Part shown: positions 1-6,169 of the stretch, in pieces
How positions within the stretch are numbered: the stretch's first letter is position 1
Layout: every line of letters starts with the position of its first letter
From: JANXLS01 sp038227045
GTDB taxonomy: Bacteria; Planctomycetota; SZUA-567; H5-PLA8
Assembly (NCBI GenBank): GCA_038227045.1
Contig: JBBRQD010000151.1
Span: 1-11,964, forward strand
DNA: 11,964 nt
Direction of reading: 5' to 3'
Position numbers and translations under genes: made by a program
Notes under the pieces: model-generated
Told to the model about the DNA's origin: nothing
The model's database searches: none
The model's input: only the letters and a program-made list of their open reading frames with translations

Positions 1-113
1 AACGGCACAACATTCGTAACCTGACTCATGTGGCGTATCCTTTCTGGCCCGCTGTGGGCCGGTTGGTAATCTTGATTCGATCACCAAGGATATGCCGCAC
101 TTTTCAATTTCGC
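1..113. other. Window edge without a recognisable gene
   Basis: No reading frame here shows convincing protein character. On the minus strand this is the stretch just beyond the premature stop of the transposase N-terminal fragment at 114-260. Shifting frame at about 117 gives a readable stretch (MSEIEKCGISLVIES) that could be the next transposase helix, but the MP-x-H-x-H motif expected afterwards is absent. It is probably decayed mobile DNA. Confidence 0.4.
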
Positions 114-260
114 TCATCCACAACTTTTGACAATATCTCGCCAAACGTCGTTGGTCAGCAATGGAAGCCTGCGGTAGCAGGAGAAGGTATAGAAATGAAG
201 ATGCCCTGCCAGATTAAGCCGCACAGCCTTGCGGTAGTTGAATGGGCCGTGTTCGGACAT
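114..260 (-). pseudogene. RAYT (REP-associated Y1 transposase) N-terminal remnant
   Basis: A 48-codon minus-strand fragment starts at the ATG at 260 and ends at a TGA at 114. It contains AGHLHFYTFSCYRRLPLL followed by TNDVWRDIVKSC. This is the usual first strand and helix of IS200-like/REP-associated tyrosine transposases (typically '..FVTFSCYRR..LL....' near residue 20). Full members are usually 150-250 residues with an H-x-H metal motif and a catalytic Tyr; both are missing, so the fragment cannot be active. A frame change near 117 would extend it by about 15 plausible residues before similarity is lost, so a frameshift plus a deletion or replacement is likely. It lies just beyond the REP palindrome at 290-322, where RAYT genes normally carry their cognate REP. 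The family call rests on remembered motif shape, not a search. Confidence 0.68.
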
Positions 261-289
261 ATGAGCAACCTACCACGGATCACGCGCAG

Positions 290-322
290 CAGCAAGGACC
301 AGGGTACTGGTCCTTGGCACCC
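290..322. repeat. REP-like palindrome A, left copy
   Basis: The arms AAGGACCAG (294-302) and CTGGTCCTT (307-315) form a perfect 9-bp stem with loop GGTA, followed by GGCACCC. The whole 33-nt unit is the reverse complement of 764-796 with a single mismatch. The two copies face each other across the gene at 388-738. It sits 29 bases upstream of the RAYT N-terminal remnant start, the usual position for a RAYT-linked REP. Confidence 0.85.
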
Positions 323-387
323 AATCGGTACCACTGGCGCTCGCGACCACCCGCCAAGAGAACGCAAACAACGTCAGGACGATATAA

Positions 388-738
388 ATGAACTTTGATG
401 AAGTTGTGAATACTTTAGAAAGCGGTGAAAATTTGGCTGCCGAGGTTCCGGCCAAAATCGGCGGCTGCCGGGCATTTGTTGGAATTCTCGCATTTAAGGA
501 AACACCATTAGGAGTTTTCATTTCCAAAGAAAAATTGGCATCAACTCCCCTGACCTTTAGATTAATCCGCGTCGAAGTCGAACCTTTGAAACTGGAGTAC
601 GATGTCCATGATGAAGATTTGAGCGTAAAGGAATCTTTCATTACACAGAACCCCGATGATTTACAAAAGAAACTGAAGGAGTGGGTTCCCGACGATACGA
701 TGATTAAATTAATGTATCTGACGGATTTCCCCCTTTAA
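388..738 (+). CDS. Hypothetical protein, AT-rich orphan between REP copies
   Basis: The 116-residue product begins MNFDEVVNTLESGENLAAEV. I do not recognise a family. The sequence looks like a small soluble acidic protein: amphipathic helix at 1-20, hydrophobic strand-like stretches around FVGILAF and LGVFIS (about 30-45), an alternating segment around FRLIRVEVEPL (about 57-67), and a charged C-terminal half with DDLQKKLKEW. There is no signal peptide or membrane segment. The ATG at 388 is preceded by AGGACG about 6 bases upstream, an acceptable ribosome binding site. The gene is visibly richer in A/T and in codons such as TTA, AAA and GAT than the neighbouring genes, which suggests a foreign origin. 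It is enclosed by inverted REP copies and outside those by transposase remnants. A small immunity or regulatory protein is conceivable, but nothing in the sequence shows it. Confidence 0.6.
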   Translation: MNFDEVVNTLESGENLAAEVPAKIGGCRAFVGILAFKETPLGVFISKEKLASTPLTFRLIRVEVEPLKLEYDVHDEDLSVKESFITQNPDDLQKKLKEWVPDDTMIKLMYLTDFPL

Positions 739-763
739 TCGCGTTCCGATTCTTTGAATCGCC

Positions 764-796
764 GGGTGCCAAGGACCAGTACTCTGGTCCTTGCTG
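764..796. repeat. REP-like palindrome A, right copy
   Basis: The stem AAGGACCAG (771-779) / CTGGTCCTT (784-792) has loop TACT and is preceded by GGGTGCC. It is the inverted partner of 290-322, with one mismatch in 33. It begins 26 bases after the stop of the gene at 388-738 and ends 20 bases before the C-terminal end of the second transposase remnant, so it lies immediately 3' of that remnant on its coding strand. Confidence 0.85.
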
Positions 797-815
797 TTTG
801 ACGCACGCAAACAAA

Positions 816-899
816 TCAGTTGTCGATCCAGTCATCAACCTTAAGAGGTTCGTGATCGCGCTGGCCTTGTTCAATCCACCGAAAACTCGACCATTTCCA
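816..899 (-). pseudogene. RAYT transposase C-terminal remnant
   Basis: The minus strand encodes WKWSSFRWIEQG, then QRDHEPLKVDDWIDN and a TGA stop (816-818). The W-K-W-S-S-x-R-W pattern about 20-25 residues before the end is characteristic of REP-associated tyrosine transposases, usually after '..NPV.RGL....D'. Here an in-frame TAA (900-902) comes directly before WKWSS. The preceding residues (FIVRGPTQ) resemble the NPVxRGL segment only faintly, so this is a decayed tail. In minus-strand order this C-terminal piece comes before the N-terminal piece at 260-114. The two therefore cannot be halves of one simple gene: either two copies or a rearranged one are involved. Confidence 0.65.
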
Positions 900-1042
900 T
901 TATTGAGTTGGGCCACGCACGATAAACAAATCGCATCGAATTCCACCCATCTGCCAATTTTTTTGAATCAAACCGCGCACTGGCTCGTCAGAATACATAC
1001 GGAATTCTGAATTGACCCCGATTCACTGGGAGGGCGGCGCGC
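900..1042. other. Gap upstream of the DUF4126 gene
   Basis: With the REP and the transposase tail, this completes a stretch of about 300 bases without an intact gene. No convincing frame exists; the minus strand may continue the decayed transposase. A run of seven T precedes TTGAATC near 962, and AATTC-rich sequence (GGAATTCTGAATTG) lies around 1000-1015. I could not identify a well-spaced promoter, although the promoter of the downstream gene is expected here. Confidence 0.35.
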
Positions 1043-1705
1043 ATGGAAATCGTCTATCAACTCATGATGGGGCTGAGCCTCGCGGCATGTGCCGGTTTTC
1101 GCGCCTGGCTCCCGCTGTTCGTCATGGGCGTCATGGCGCGCACGAATCACATCGCGCTCAATCCGTCGATGCAATTCCTCGCATCGGACGCCATGCTGAT
1201 CATCTTCGGCCTCGCCTCCGCGCTTGAATTCTTCGGCGACAAATTCATCGTCGTCGATCATTTCCTCGACGCCGTGGGAACCGTCGCGCGGCCGGTCGCC
1301 GGCACGATTCTCGCGTCTTCGGTGCTCACCCATATTGATGCTCAGACGGCGTTGCTGCTCGGCCTGATCGTCGGTGGCGGCACCGCGCTGACCATGCACA
1401 CCGGAAAAGCCGTGGTCCGCGCGAAATCCACCTTGCTCGCCGGCTTCCACGGCGGAACCGGCAACACCGTGCTCTCCTTCGGCGAGGACTTCCTGTCCGG
1501 CGGCATCAGCATTCTCGCGTTCGTCGCCCCATTCCTCGCATTCTTCTTCTCCATCGTCATGGTCGTCACAGCGGCCGCGATGATCGTTCTCGGTTATCAT
1601 GCCTGGCAGCAGTTGTTCGGCCGTGCAAGTAAGAAACTCGAAGCAAAAAGCTCTCCTGCTTTTGAACGCGCCGAGATGGCAAGCCTGACGATGGAAAAGG
1701 TGTAG
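1043..1705 (+). CDS. DUF4126 domain-containing membrane protein
   Basis: The 220-residue protein matches the DUF4126 family from near its start. It has the opening helix with GLSLAACAGFRAWLPL (residues 10-25), then ASALEFFGDKFIVVDHFLDA (about 59-78, the family's 'E..aDK.p.vDh.lD..gt..RPvaG' signature) and VARPVAGTILASSVL, followed by a glycine-rich helix GLIVGGGTALTMHTGK. A paired hydrophobic stretch occupies about 155-187. It should be an inner-membrane protein with about five segments and a charged cytoplasmic tail. Biochemical function is unknown for the family. The ATG at 1043 follows GGGAGG at 1028-1033 with good spacing. The stop lies five bases before the REPIN at 1710, so the element landed just behind this gene. 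Confidence 0.88.
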   Translation: MEIVYQLMMGLSLAACAGFRAWLPLFVMGVMARTNHIALNPSMQFLASDAMLIIFGLASALEFFGDKFIVVDHFLDAVGTVARPVAGTILASSVLTHIDAQTALLLGLIVGGGTALTMHTGKAVVRAKSTLLAGFHGGTGNTVLSFGEDFLSGGISILAFVAPFLAFFFSIVMVVTAAAMIVLGYHAWQQLFGRASKKLEAKSSPAFERAEMASLTMEKV

Positions 1706-1709
1706 TCGT

Positions 1710-1825
1710 TTCGTGGCGGGACCATCTCGGTCCCGTTTATTGACAAATTCGGTGTTATCCAAAATGGCCATTCCCTTGCGGTCGAAGTTCAACGAACAAC
1801 GGGACCGAGACGGTCCCGCCACGAA
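1710..1825. repeat. REPIN-like element B (two inverted REPs)
   Basis: Left unit 1710-1737 and right unit 1798-1825 are reverse complements with one mismatch in 28. Each unit is itself a hairpin: CGGGACC/GGTCCCG at 1717-1723/1729-1735 and at 1800-1806/1812-1818, with 5-nt loops. The 60 bases between them hold no obvious palindrome. Two REPs in inverted orientation around a short spacer is the textbook layout of a REPIN, a non-autonomous element moved in trans by a RAYT. It fills the gap between the DUF4126 stop and the HEAT gene and is open in the HEAT gene's frame. Confidence 0.85.
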
Positions 1826-2708
1826 CGTTCGCTCCCTCGCGTTCGCCTCAATTTGCTGTGCCGCCACATTCCTTGCGTCCCCAGGCGCCCAATCCGCCGA
1901 AGACGAAAATCTCGTCATCGGCGTCCGGCAATACGTGATTGCGCAAAAACCCGCTGTGGTTCCCGTTCCAAAATCAGCCGCAACAGCCCCCAAAAGAGAA
2001 TGGTTCAAATCCGGCCTCACGGACAGCGCGCTGCACACCGAAGCACTCGCCGCTGCCCGCATTTTGGCCGGCGCAAAAGACGGCGTATCGGATCTCGATT
2101 ACGTCAAAGAAGGCGTCGTGCGCGAAAAGGAGCGCTGCGTCAAAGAATTTCTGTGGATGCTCAATTGGAAGAATTGCGGCGACCCGGTCTATCGGCGCGG
2201 CGCCATCGCCGGATTGGAACTGTGCAATCCCGAGCCCAAAGACGCCGGAAAAGCCCTCGCGATTTCAGCCATTTTCGAACCCGACGCCGACACGCGAAAA
2301 GCATCCATCGAACTGATCAAAGCCCGCAAAGACCCCATGGCCGCGCGCACGCTGGTCACGACCTGGAAGACCGCTTTCGACGAGCATGGCGTATTGGCGG
2401 ACAACGAAAACACACGCAAAGCCGCCGTTGACGCCATGCGTGACATCGGCGACAAACGAGTCTTCGAAGTGCTGCGTTATTACGCGATGCTCGAACTGCG
2501 GGCAGGATCGGCATCGCTAGCCCGGGTCGACACAGTCTCCATCAAAGGCCAGGGAATCAACCTGCCAATTGATCTGCCAGTGCTCGATTTAATCAGCGTC
2601 GAAGGCAACATCATCGTTCCAGGCCTAACCAGCCTGAAACAAGCCACAGGCCAGGACTTCGGCCGCCACTTCGACAAATGGAAAGACTGGATCGACAAGC
2701 TGCCTTAA
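1764..2708 (+). CDS. Secreted HEAT-repeat protein with REPIN-derived 5' end
   Basis: From the ATG at 1764 the protein has 314 residues. A signal peptide is clear (SLAFASICCAATFLA at about 24-38, likely cleavage after GAQSA). Residues about 100-230 form HEAT/ARM-type helical pairs, including FEPDADTRKASIELIKARKD and AAVDAMRDIGDKRVFEVLRY. The tail carries TGQDFGRHFDKWKDWI, a C-terminal motif shared with the three minus-strand paralogues. HEAT proteins act as binding scaffolds; the partner is unknown and the place is periplasm or outside. The start is odd. Between the REPIN end (1825) and the signal peptide there is no ATG, GTG or TTG in frame. The only starts (GTG 1713, ATG 1764) lie inside the REPIN, so residues 1-20 are REPIN-encoded. 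No good Shine-Dalgarno precedes 1764. Either the REPIN supplied the start or the gene lost its own. Confidence 0.75.
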   Translation: MAIPLRSKFNEQRDRDGPATNVRSLAFASICCAATFLASPGAQSAEDENLVIGVRQYVIAQKPAVVPVPKSAATAPKREWFKSGLTDSALHTEALAAARILAGAKDGVSDLDYVKEGVVREKERCVKEFLWMLNWKNCGDPVYRRGAIAGLELCNPEPKDAGKALAISAIFEPDADTRKASIELIKARKDPMAARTLVTTWKTAFDEHGVLADNENTRKAAVDAMRDIGDKRVFEVLRYYAMLELRAGSASLARVDTVSIKGQGINLPIDLPVLDLISVEGNIIVPGLTSLKQATGQDFGRHFDKWKDWIDKLP

Positions 2709-2711
2709 TCT

Positions 2712-2831
2712 AAAAAAGCCTCGCACAAAGAGACACAAAGGAAAGGCAAGACATGAGGATAGGGCAATTCTATTCTCAATGTCTTCTTTGTGCTTCTTGG
2801 TGTTCTTTGTGTCTTTGTGCGAGGCTTTTTG
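2712..2831. terminator. Long 'cacaaag' inverted repeat C1, probable bidirectional terminator
   Basis: The outer arms 2713-2730 and 2813-2830 are perfectly complementary over 18 bp (AAAAAGCCTCGCACAAAG and its complement). Interior arms continue imperfectly (CACAAAG units; AAGACAT..GATAG against CTATTCTCAATGTCTT). The element lies exactly between convergent genes ending at 2708 and 2834. In either direction the GC-rich stem base GCCTCGC is followed by a run of five or six T, so it could end transcription from both sides. It belongs to the same repeat family as 7144-7256, so the terminator role may be co-opted from a mobile repeat. Confidence 0.75.
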
Positions 2832-2833
2832 GA

Positions 2834-3679
2834 TTACTCCTTTAACTCCGCCACCGCATCCGCCTTATTCTTCTCAGCCTGCTTCGCCAAATTCGCTTCG
2901 TTTTTCTTGATCCAGCGCTCCCAAGCCGCCGGATCATTGGGCAATTTGCGTTCGCCGGTCACTTCGCGAATCCACATATAGTACACGTCGCCCTCGACCT
3001 TCAGAACTTTGGTATCCAGCACCACGCCGGTCATAAACGACTTCACCACCGGATCGTAGGAGCTTCCGGAGACGTCGTAGTCCGCGATGTAACTGCGCTG
3101 CGTGCCAATAAACGTGTAGCCGCGCGGCCCTTCGCCCCAGAATTCCTTCCAGTGTTCGACAATGACTTCAAACACGCGCTGGCCACCCATCTGCCGCATT
3201 GCTTCAAGCGTGTTGTTCTTGATCAACGGGTCGTCGAAATTCAGCGCATTCACCAGCAATTTGGGCGCGCGCTTGTCGTCCTCGGCAATTAGCGCTTTGC
3301 GTGCCAGGGCGCGCAGCGAACCATCGCCCTCCGCCACCGCCACGCTGGCCAGCGCCTTCAAGCCCACGCCATCCGGGTCGGCCGAAGGCGAAATGCGCGC
3401 CAGCGCCCGAATAGCCTTCTCGCGATACTTCGAATCCTCTTTGCTCCAAGCCACTTTCGCCATCGCGCTCATGCGCTCTTCAGCTTTTAGATCGTCCCAA
3501 GTCTTGCGCGCAACCGCGTCGCCGTCCAAAGAGGCCTTATAAAGAGTCACTTGGGAGTCAATCAGCGCCTTCTTCTCAGCCTGCGGAGAAAGTCCAATGC
3601 GCACCGCATCGTCGGAAGCGCAAGCGACAACGCTCAAAACAAGCGAAGCGCCAATAGAGGCAATGCATTTCTTTAGCAT
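2834..3679 (-). CDS. Exported HEAT-repeat protein, possible lipoprotein
   Basis: The 281-residue product starts MLKKCIASIGASLVLSVVAC. The ATG at 3679 is preferred to the TTG nine bases earlier because it begins at the signal peptide and follows a G-rich GGGGGA. V-V-A-C could be a lipobox, but an ACA cleavage by signal peptidase I is also possible. HEAT-like helices occupy about 45-170, ending in NTLEAMRQMGGQRVFEVIVE, which aligns with the 'GDKRVFEVL' helix of the gene at 1764. Then come GYTFIGTQRSYIADYDVSGS and a strand region (VVLDTKVLKVEGDVYYMWI). W-E-R-W-I near residue 257 matches the family tail motif, and a Lys/Glu-rich helix ends the protein. It is third in a minus-strand series after the genes at 4869 and 6093. 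Function unknown; a binding scaffold in the envelope is the safest reading. Confidence 0.82.
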   Translation of the reverse strand: MLKKCIASIGASLVLSVVACASDDAVRIGLSPQAEKKALIDSQVTLYKASLDGDAVARKTWDDLKAEERMSAMAKVAWSKEDSKYREKAIRALARISPSADPDGVGLKALASVAVAEGDGSLRALARKALIAEDDKRAPKLLVNALNFDDPLIKNNTLEAMRQMGGQRVFEVIVEHWKEFWGEGPRGYTFIGTQRSYIADYDVSGSSYDPVVKSFMTGVVLDTKVLKVEGDVYYMWIREVTGERKLPNDPAAWERWIKKNEANLAKQAEKNKADAVAELKE

Positions 3680-3720
3680 AACGGGCAATCCCCCAGTGGT
3701 GTGTTCAGCAACTCTATTCC

Positions 3721-3762
3721 ATCAGCGGTAATCCGCGTTAATTTGCGTTCATCCGCGATTAA
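3721..3762. repeat. Short-period repeat D (10-bp units)
   Basis: Three adjacent 10-base units TAATCCGCGT (3729-3738), TAATTTGCGT (3739-3748) and TCATCCGCGA (3749-3758) are followed by TTAA and preceded by ATCAGCGG. They lie in the 116-base gap between two HEAT genes transcribed on the minus strand. The 10-bp period equals about one helical turn. No coding frame crosses it. Confidence 0.6.
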
Positions 3763-3795
3763 GTCCAGCCGCAAGATTCTAAAGTCGCAAGCGGT

Positions 3796-4869
3796 TCAAG
3801 GCGCATTCGTCCGCTCGCGCATCCCACGCTTTTCATGGTAAGCATCGCGTTCTTCCTTGCCAATTTCGCCAATCTTTTCGCGATACCAGATGCTCCACGC
3901 ATAAGGGAAGCTGCCCATGTCTTTGCGAGCGAGCATCTTCAAATAATCCACGATCGGCCAGCCGAATTCCGACGCAATGCCCGTGACTGGCTGCGACGGA
4001 AGAAAGATCGGCATGTTCAAACGTCCGGGCCCGCCGGGAATAACGTACTTCGGCTGGTCAAGCCCAGTGCCTTCGCCATAATTTGCGGTTATTGCGGGCG
4101 CGGGCACCGCGCGGACCAGTGCCAGGTAAATTCGATTGTCGTCGATTTCATGCAGCGCCGCGGCGGAGGATTGCTTCAGCGCCGAATTCGCTTCCAGCGC
4201 CGCGTATTTGACCAGGTCGCGAATCGCGCGATCGTCCTGCAAGTAGCGAATCGTCCGGCACGCTTCACGCTTCGCTTCGGGATACGGATCGAACATCGCG
4301 GCATACGCCACGGTTCGCACCGCTTCGTCCGACAGCGGCGCGAAATCGATCATCGCGCGCAGAATGCCGATGCGCACATACTCGCTGGTTTTCATTTTCG
4401 GATTCAACATCGCCAGCATCACCAGCATGTATTCGTCTTTGCTCTGCTTCGCCTTTTCCACCGCCGCCTTGCGCTTGGCCAACTCCGGCGAACCCAGATC
4501 TTCCATCTCCAAAATGCGCGGATTCGCCCAATTCGGATCGAGGTTGCGCGGCGAGTTATTGCGATTGCCAATCGTCGGCTTGACTTCTTTGTCGCCCGTA
4601 TTGGCAACAGCAGGCACCTTCCCAGCGCCAGTGGGATCGACAGGCACGGCAGGCATGGTGATCTCCATGCGCCGCACACGTGATTTGGCAATCACGCTGG
4701 TCTCGCCGTTGGGCTGCTTCAGGAACACGTTGCCCGCTTCTTCCTTGATGAATTTGCCCTTCATCACGGTGCCGTCATCCAGCGTGACGACATCCTCTGC
4801 CTGAGCCGCAAAAGCCCCGGCAATTAGCAAGACCAGGAAGGCCAGATTCCACGCATTGAGATTTCTCAT
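3796..4869 (-). CDS. Secreted HEAT-repeat protein with N-terminal beta-barrel-like domain
   Basis: The 357-residue protein has a classic signal peptide (LAFLVLLIAGAFAAQA, cleavage before EDVV at about 24/25). Residues 25-70 are a small beta-rich unit, DVVTLDDGTVMKGKFIKEE.. then NVFLKQPNGETSVIAKSRV, equivalent to the first domain of the gene at 6093. A Pro/Asn-rich linker (about 72-112) follows, then HEAT helices with MFDPYPEAKREACRTIRYLQ and AAALHEIDDNRIYLALV (about 190-260). A Gly/Pro-rich segment (VIPGGPGRLNMPIFLPSQP) precedes the tail motif W-S-I-W-Y. The ATG at 4869 follows GGAG eight bases upstream. It is 51 bases behind the gene ending at 4921, so co-transcription is likely. No catalytic residues are evident; role unknown. 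Confidence 0.85.
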   Translation of the reverse strand: MRNLNAWNLAFLVLLIAGAFAAQAEDVVTLDDGTVMKGKFIKEEAGNVFLKQPNGETSVIAKSRVRRMEITMPAVPVDPTGAGKVPAVANTGDKEVKPTIGNRNNSPRNLDPNWANPRILEMEDLGSPELAKRKAAVEKAKQSKDEYMLVMLAMLNPKMKTSEYVRIGILRAMIDFAPLSDEAVRTVAYAAMFDPYPEAKREACRTIRYLQDDRAIRDLVKYAALEANSALKQSSAAALHEIDDNRIYLALVRAVPAPAITANYGEGTGLDQPKYVIPGGPGRLNMPIFLPSQPVTGIASEFGWPIVDYLKMLARKDMGSFPYAWSIWYREKIGEIGKEERDAYHEKRGMRERTNAP

Positions 4870-4888
4870 CGTTCAAACTCCAATCCAT

Positions 4889-4911
4889 CTGTTCTCTGTG
4901 TCTCTGTGGTG
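4889..4911. repeat. Short-period repeat E ('cacagagacacagag' type)
   Basis: On the minus strand the gap between two HEAT genes reads CACCACAGAGACACAGAGAA, a purine-rich CACAGAG direct repeat with a period of about 8. It resembles one arm of the CACAAAG elements at 2712 and 7144, with G in place of A, and has no inverted partner here. It lies just upstream of the Shine-Dalgarno of the gene starting at 4869. Confidence 0.5.
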
Positions 4912-4920
4912 CAAACACAC

Positions 4921-6093
4921 TCAATCCTTGAACACAAACTTGGCCCCATCCACCTTCCACCACGCAATCCACGTCTTCATGTCTTTCTCATTCGTAGTAA
5001 ACGTCTTCCCGGTAACTTCCTTCACCGCGCTCAACACCGGGTACAAATCGGTGTCGGGCACGCCGTACGCCGGGAGAATGTTGTCCTGAACCCCCAGCGG
5101 ATTGTCCGAACCCAATCCCACCCCTTTGCCGCGCAGTCGATTCTTCGGGTCCATCGGATTGCCGCCGGCGAGTTCGAAACTCAGTTCCTTCATCAGCCGC
5201 TCAATGACTTCCTGGCTTCCATAGCGGCGCAGCGCCACGCAGGCCAGTTTGCGCACAACCCACGGGTGCCGAGCATTGTCGCCCGAAATAGCAAGGTCCA
5301 TCAACTTGCGCAACCCGACCGGCTCGTCCAGCATTGGCAAAGCCTTCGCCGCCGCGAACCGCACCCCTTCGTCAGGATCGTAAACGCAGGCAGTAATGAG
5401 CGGCTCCATAAGCCGGCGATCCTGCGCCAATCCCGCCAGCCACGCCGCCCGCGTGCGCACATCCGGTTTGATACCAGGCAGCGACCCGGGAAATTGCGGC
5501 GGAATCATAAGCTTCGCAACCGCACTGGTATTGGCCCGCGCCGTCGCGACCAATTCAGCCACTTCGGGCGCCGCGTTGGGCTGCCCATCAACAGGCGTTT
5601 TTTCAAGTTGCTTCTGCAACGCCGTAATCTGGTCGCGCGACGCTTCAGGTGTTTTCTGCTGCGGACGCACCGCGATCTGAACATCCGAATCCACCGCCGG
5701 GCGCCATTTGCCGTCGGTCAACGCATATCCGAGAGCCTTGCCGGCGTCCGTATTCGCTGGATCGATCTTCAACGCCGCTTCCAAGAGTTCCTGCGCCTCA
5801 TGCTTGAGATTGCTCTTCTGACAAAACGCGGCCAATTCCACGCGCCCTTGAGCATCGGTATCATTGAGCAGTTTGAGGCGTTTGAAGTAATCGTTGCGCT
5901 TGGGTTCCGGAATATTGCCGCGAATGTCTTTCTTCGCGACGTTGATCGTCTTGCCGTCGTAAGTCGAAATCGTGACCTGATCGCCATTTTCGACGGAAAC
6001 GCCCTCGTAGCGCGACCCATCGGCGAGCAAAAAGACATCCGCTCGAGCGCCAAGCCCCGCCATCAGCAAGAGGATTGAAATGCAGTGCCTCAT
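4921..6093 (-). CDS. Secreted beta-domain / TPR-like / HEAT-repeat protein
   Basis: The ATG at 6093 gives 390 residues and a compact signal peptide (CISILLLMAGLGARA, cleavage near 17). Longer in-frame starts add a non-signal extension and are disfavoured; no clear Shine-Dalgarno precedes 6093. Domains: residues 18-64, DVFLLADGSRYEGVSVEN.. with DGKTINVAKKDI, the same beta unit as in the next gene; about 70-130, a TPR-like helical hairpin pair (VELAAFCQKSNLKHEAQELL, then LGYALTDGKWRP); about 190-310, HEAT helices (LITACVYDPDEGVRFAAAKA and others). The C-terminal VTGKTFTTNEKDMKTWIAWW is the full form of the family tail. This most complete architecture suggests it resembles the ancestor of the local family. 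It is divergent from the membrane protein at 6228. Function unknown; a secreted protein-binding scaffold. Confidence 0.86.
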   Translation of the reverse strand: MRHCISILLLMAGLGARADVFLLADGSRYEGVSVENGDQVTISTYDGKTINVAKKDIRGNIPEPKRNDYFKRLKLLNDTDAQGRVELAAFCQKSNLKHEAQELLEAALKIDPANTDAGKALGYALTDGKWRPAVDSDVQIAVRPQQKTPEASRDQITALQKQLEKTPVDGQPNAAPEVAELVATARANTSAVAKLMIPPQFPGSLPGIKPDVRTRAAWLAGLAQDRRLMEPLITACVYDPDEGVRFAAAKALPMLDEPVGLRKLMDLAISGDNARHPWVVRKLACVALRRYGSQEVIERLMKELSFELAGGNPMDPKNRLRGKGVGLGSDNPLGVQDNILPAYGVPDTDLYPVLSAVKEVTGKTFTTNEKDMKTWIAWWKVDGAKFVFKD

Positions 6094-6137
6094 ATCTAGT
6101 AGTGTAGACGCATATTTCGAAAATAGGACTGCAAAAT

Positions 6138-6169
6138 TACGAACGAAAGCCCTGTATTGTTCGTATAGT
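6138..6169 (+). promoter_or_regulatory. Candidate promoter with overlapping inverted repeat
   Basis: In the divergent gap, TACGAAC (6138-6144) and GTTCGTA (6159-6165) form a perfect 7-bp inverted repeat with 14 bases between. The right arm overlaps TATAGT (6164-6169), a good -10 match for the plus-strand gene at 6228, and the left arm falls over the -35 position, where no clear -35 sequence is seen. Such a layout fits an operator for a dimeric regulator, possibly an activator-dependent promoter. This is pattern-based only. Confidence 0.35.

Noticed and set aside
30..398. Plus-strand open frame of 122 codons
   Set aside because: It overlaps the transposase remnant and the REP palindrome on the other strand, runs into the start of the 388 gene, and has no protein-like pattern.
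388..738. Toxin-antitoxin or immunity role for the orphan gene
   Set aside because: No toxin partner is visible next to it, only transposase remnants, and the protein shows no known immunity motif.
968..2062. Minus-strand open frame of 364 codons across the DUF4126 gene and the REPIN
   Set aside because: It is antisense to a clear DUF4126 gene, has a low-complexity Glu/Asp/Arg/His/Gly-rich composition typical of GC-rich shadow frames, and reads through both REP units.
4906..6078. Plus-strand open frame of 390 codons
   Set aside because: It is an Arg/His-rich shadow antisense to the secreted HEAT protein, which has a signal peptide and recognisable domains.
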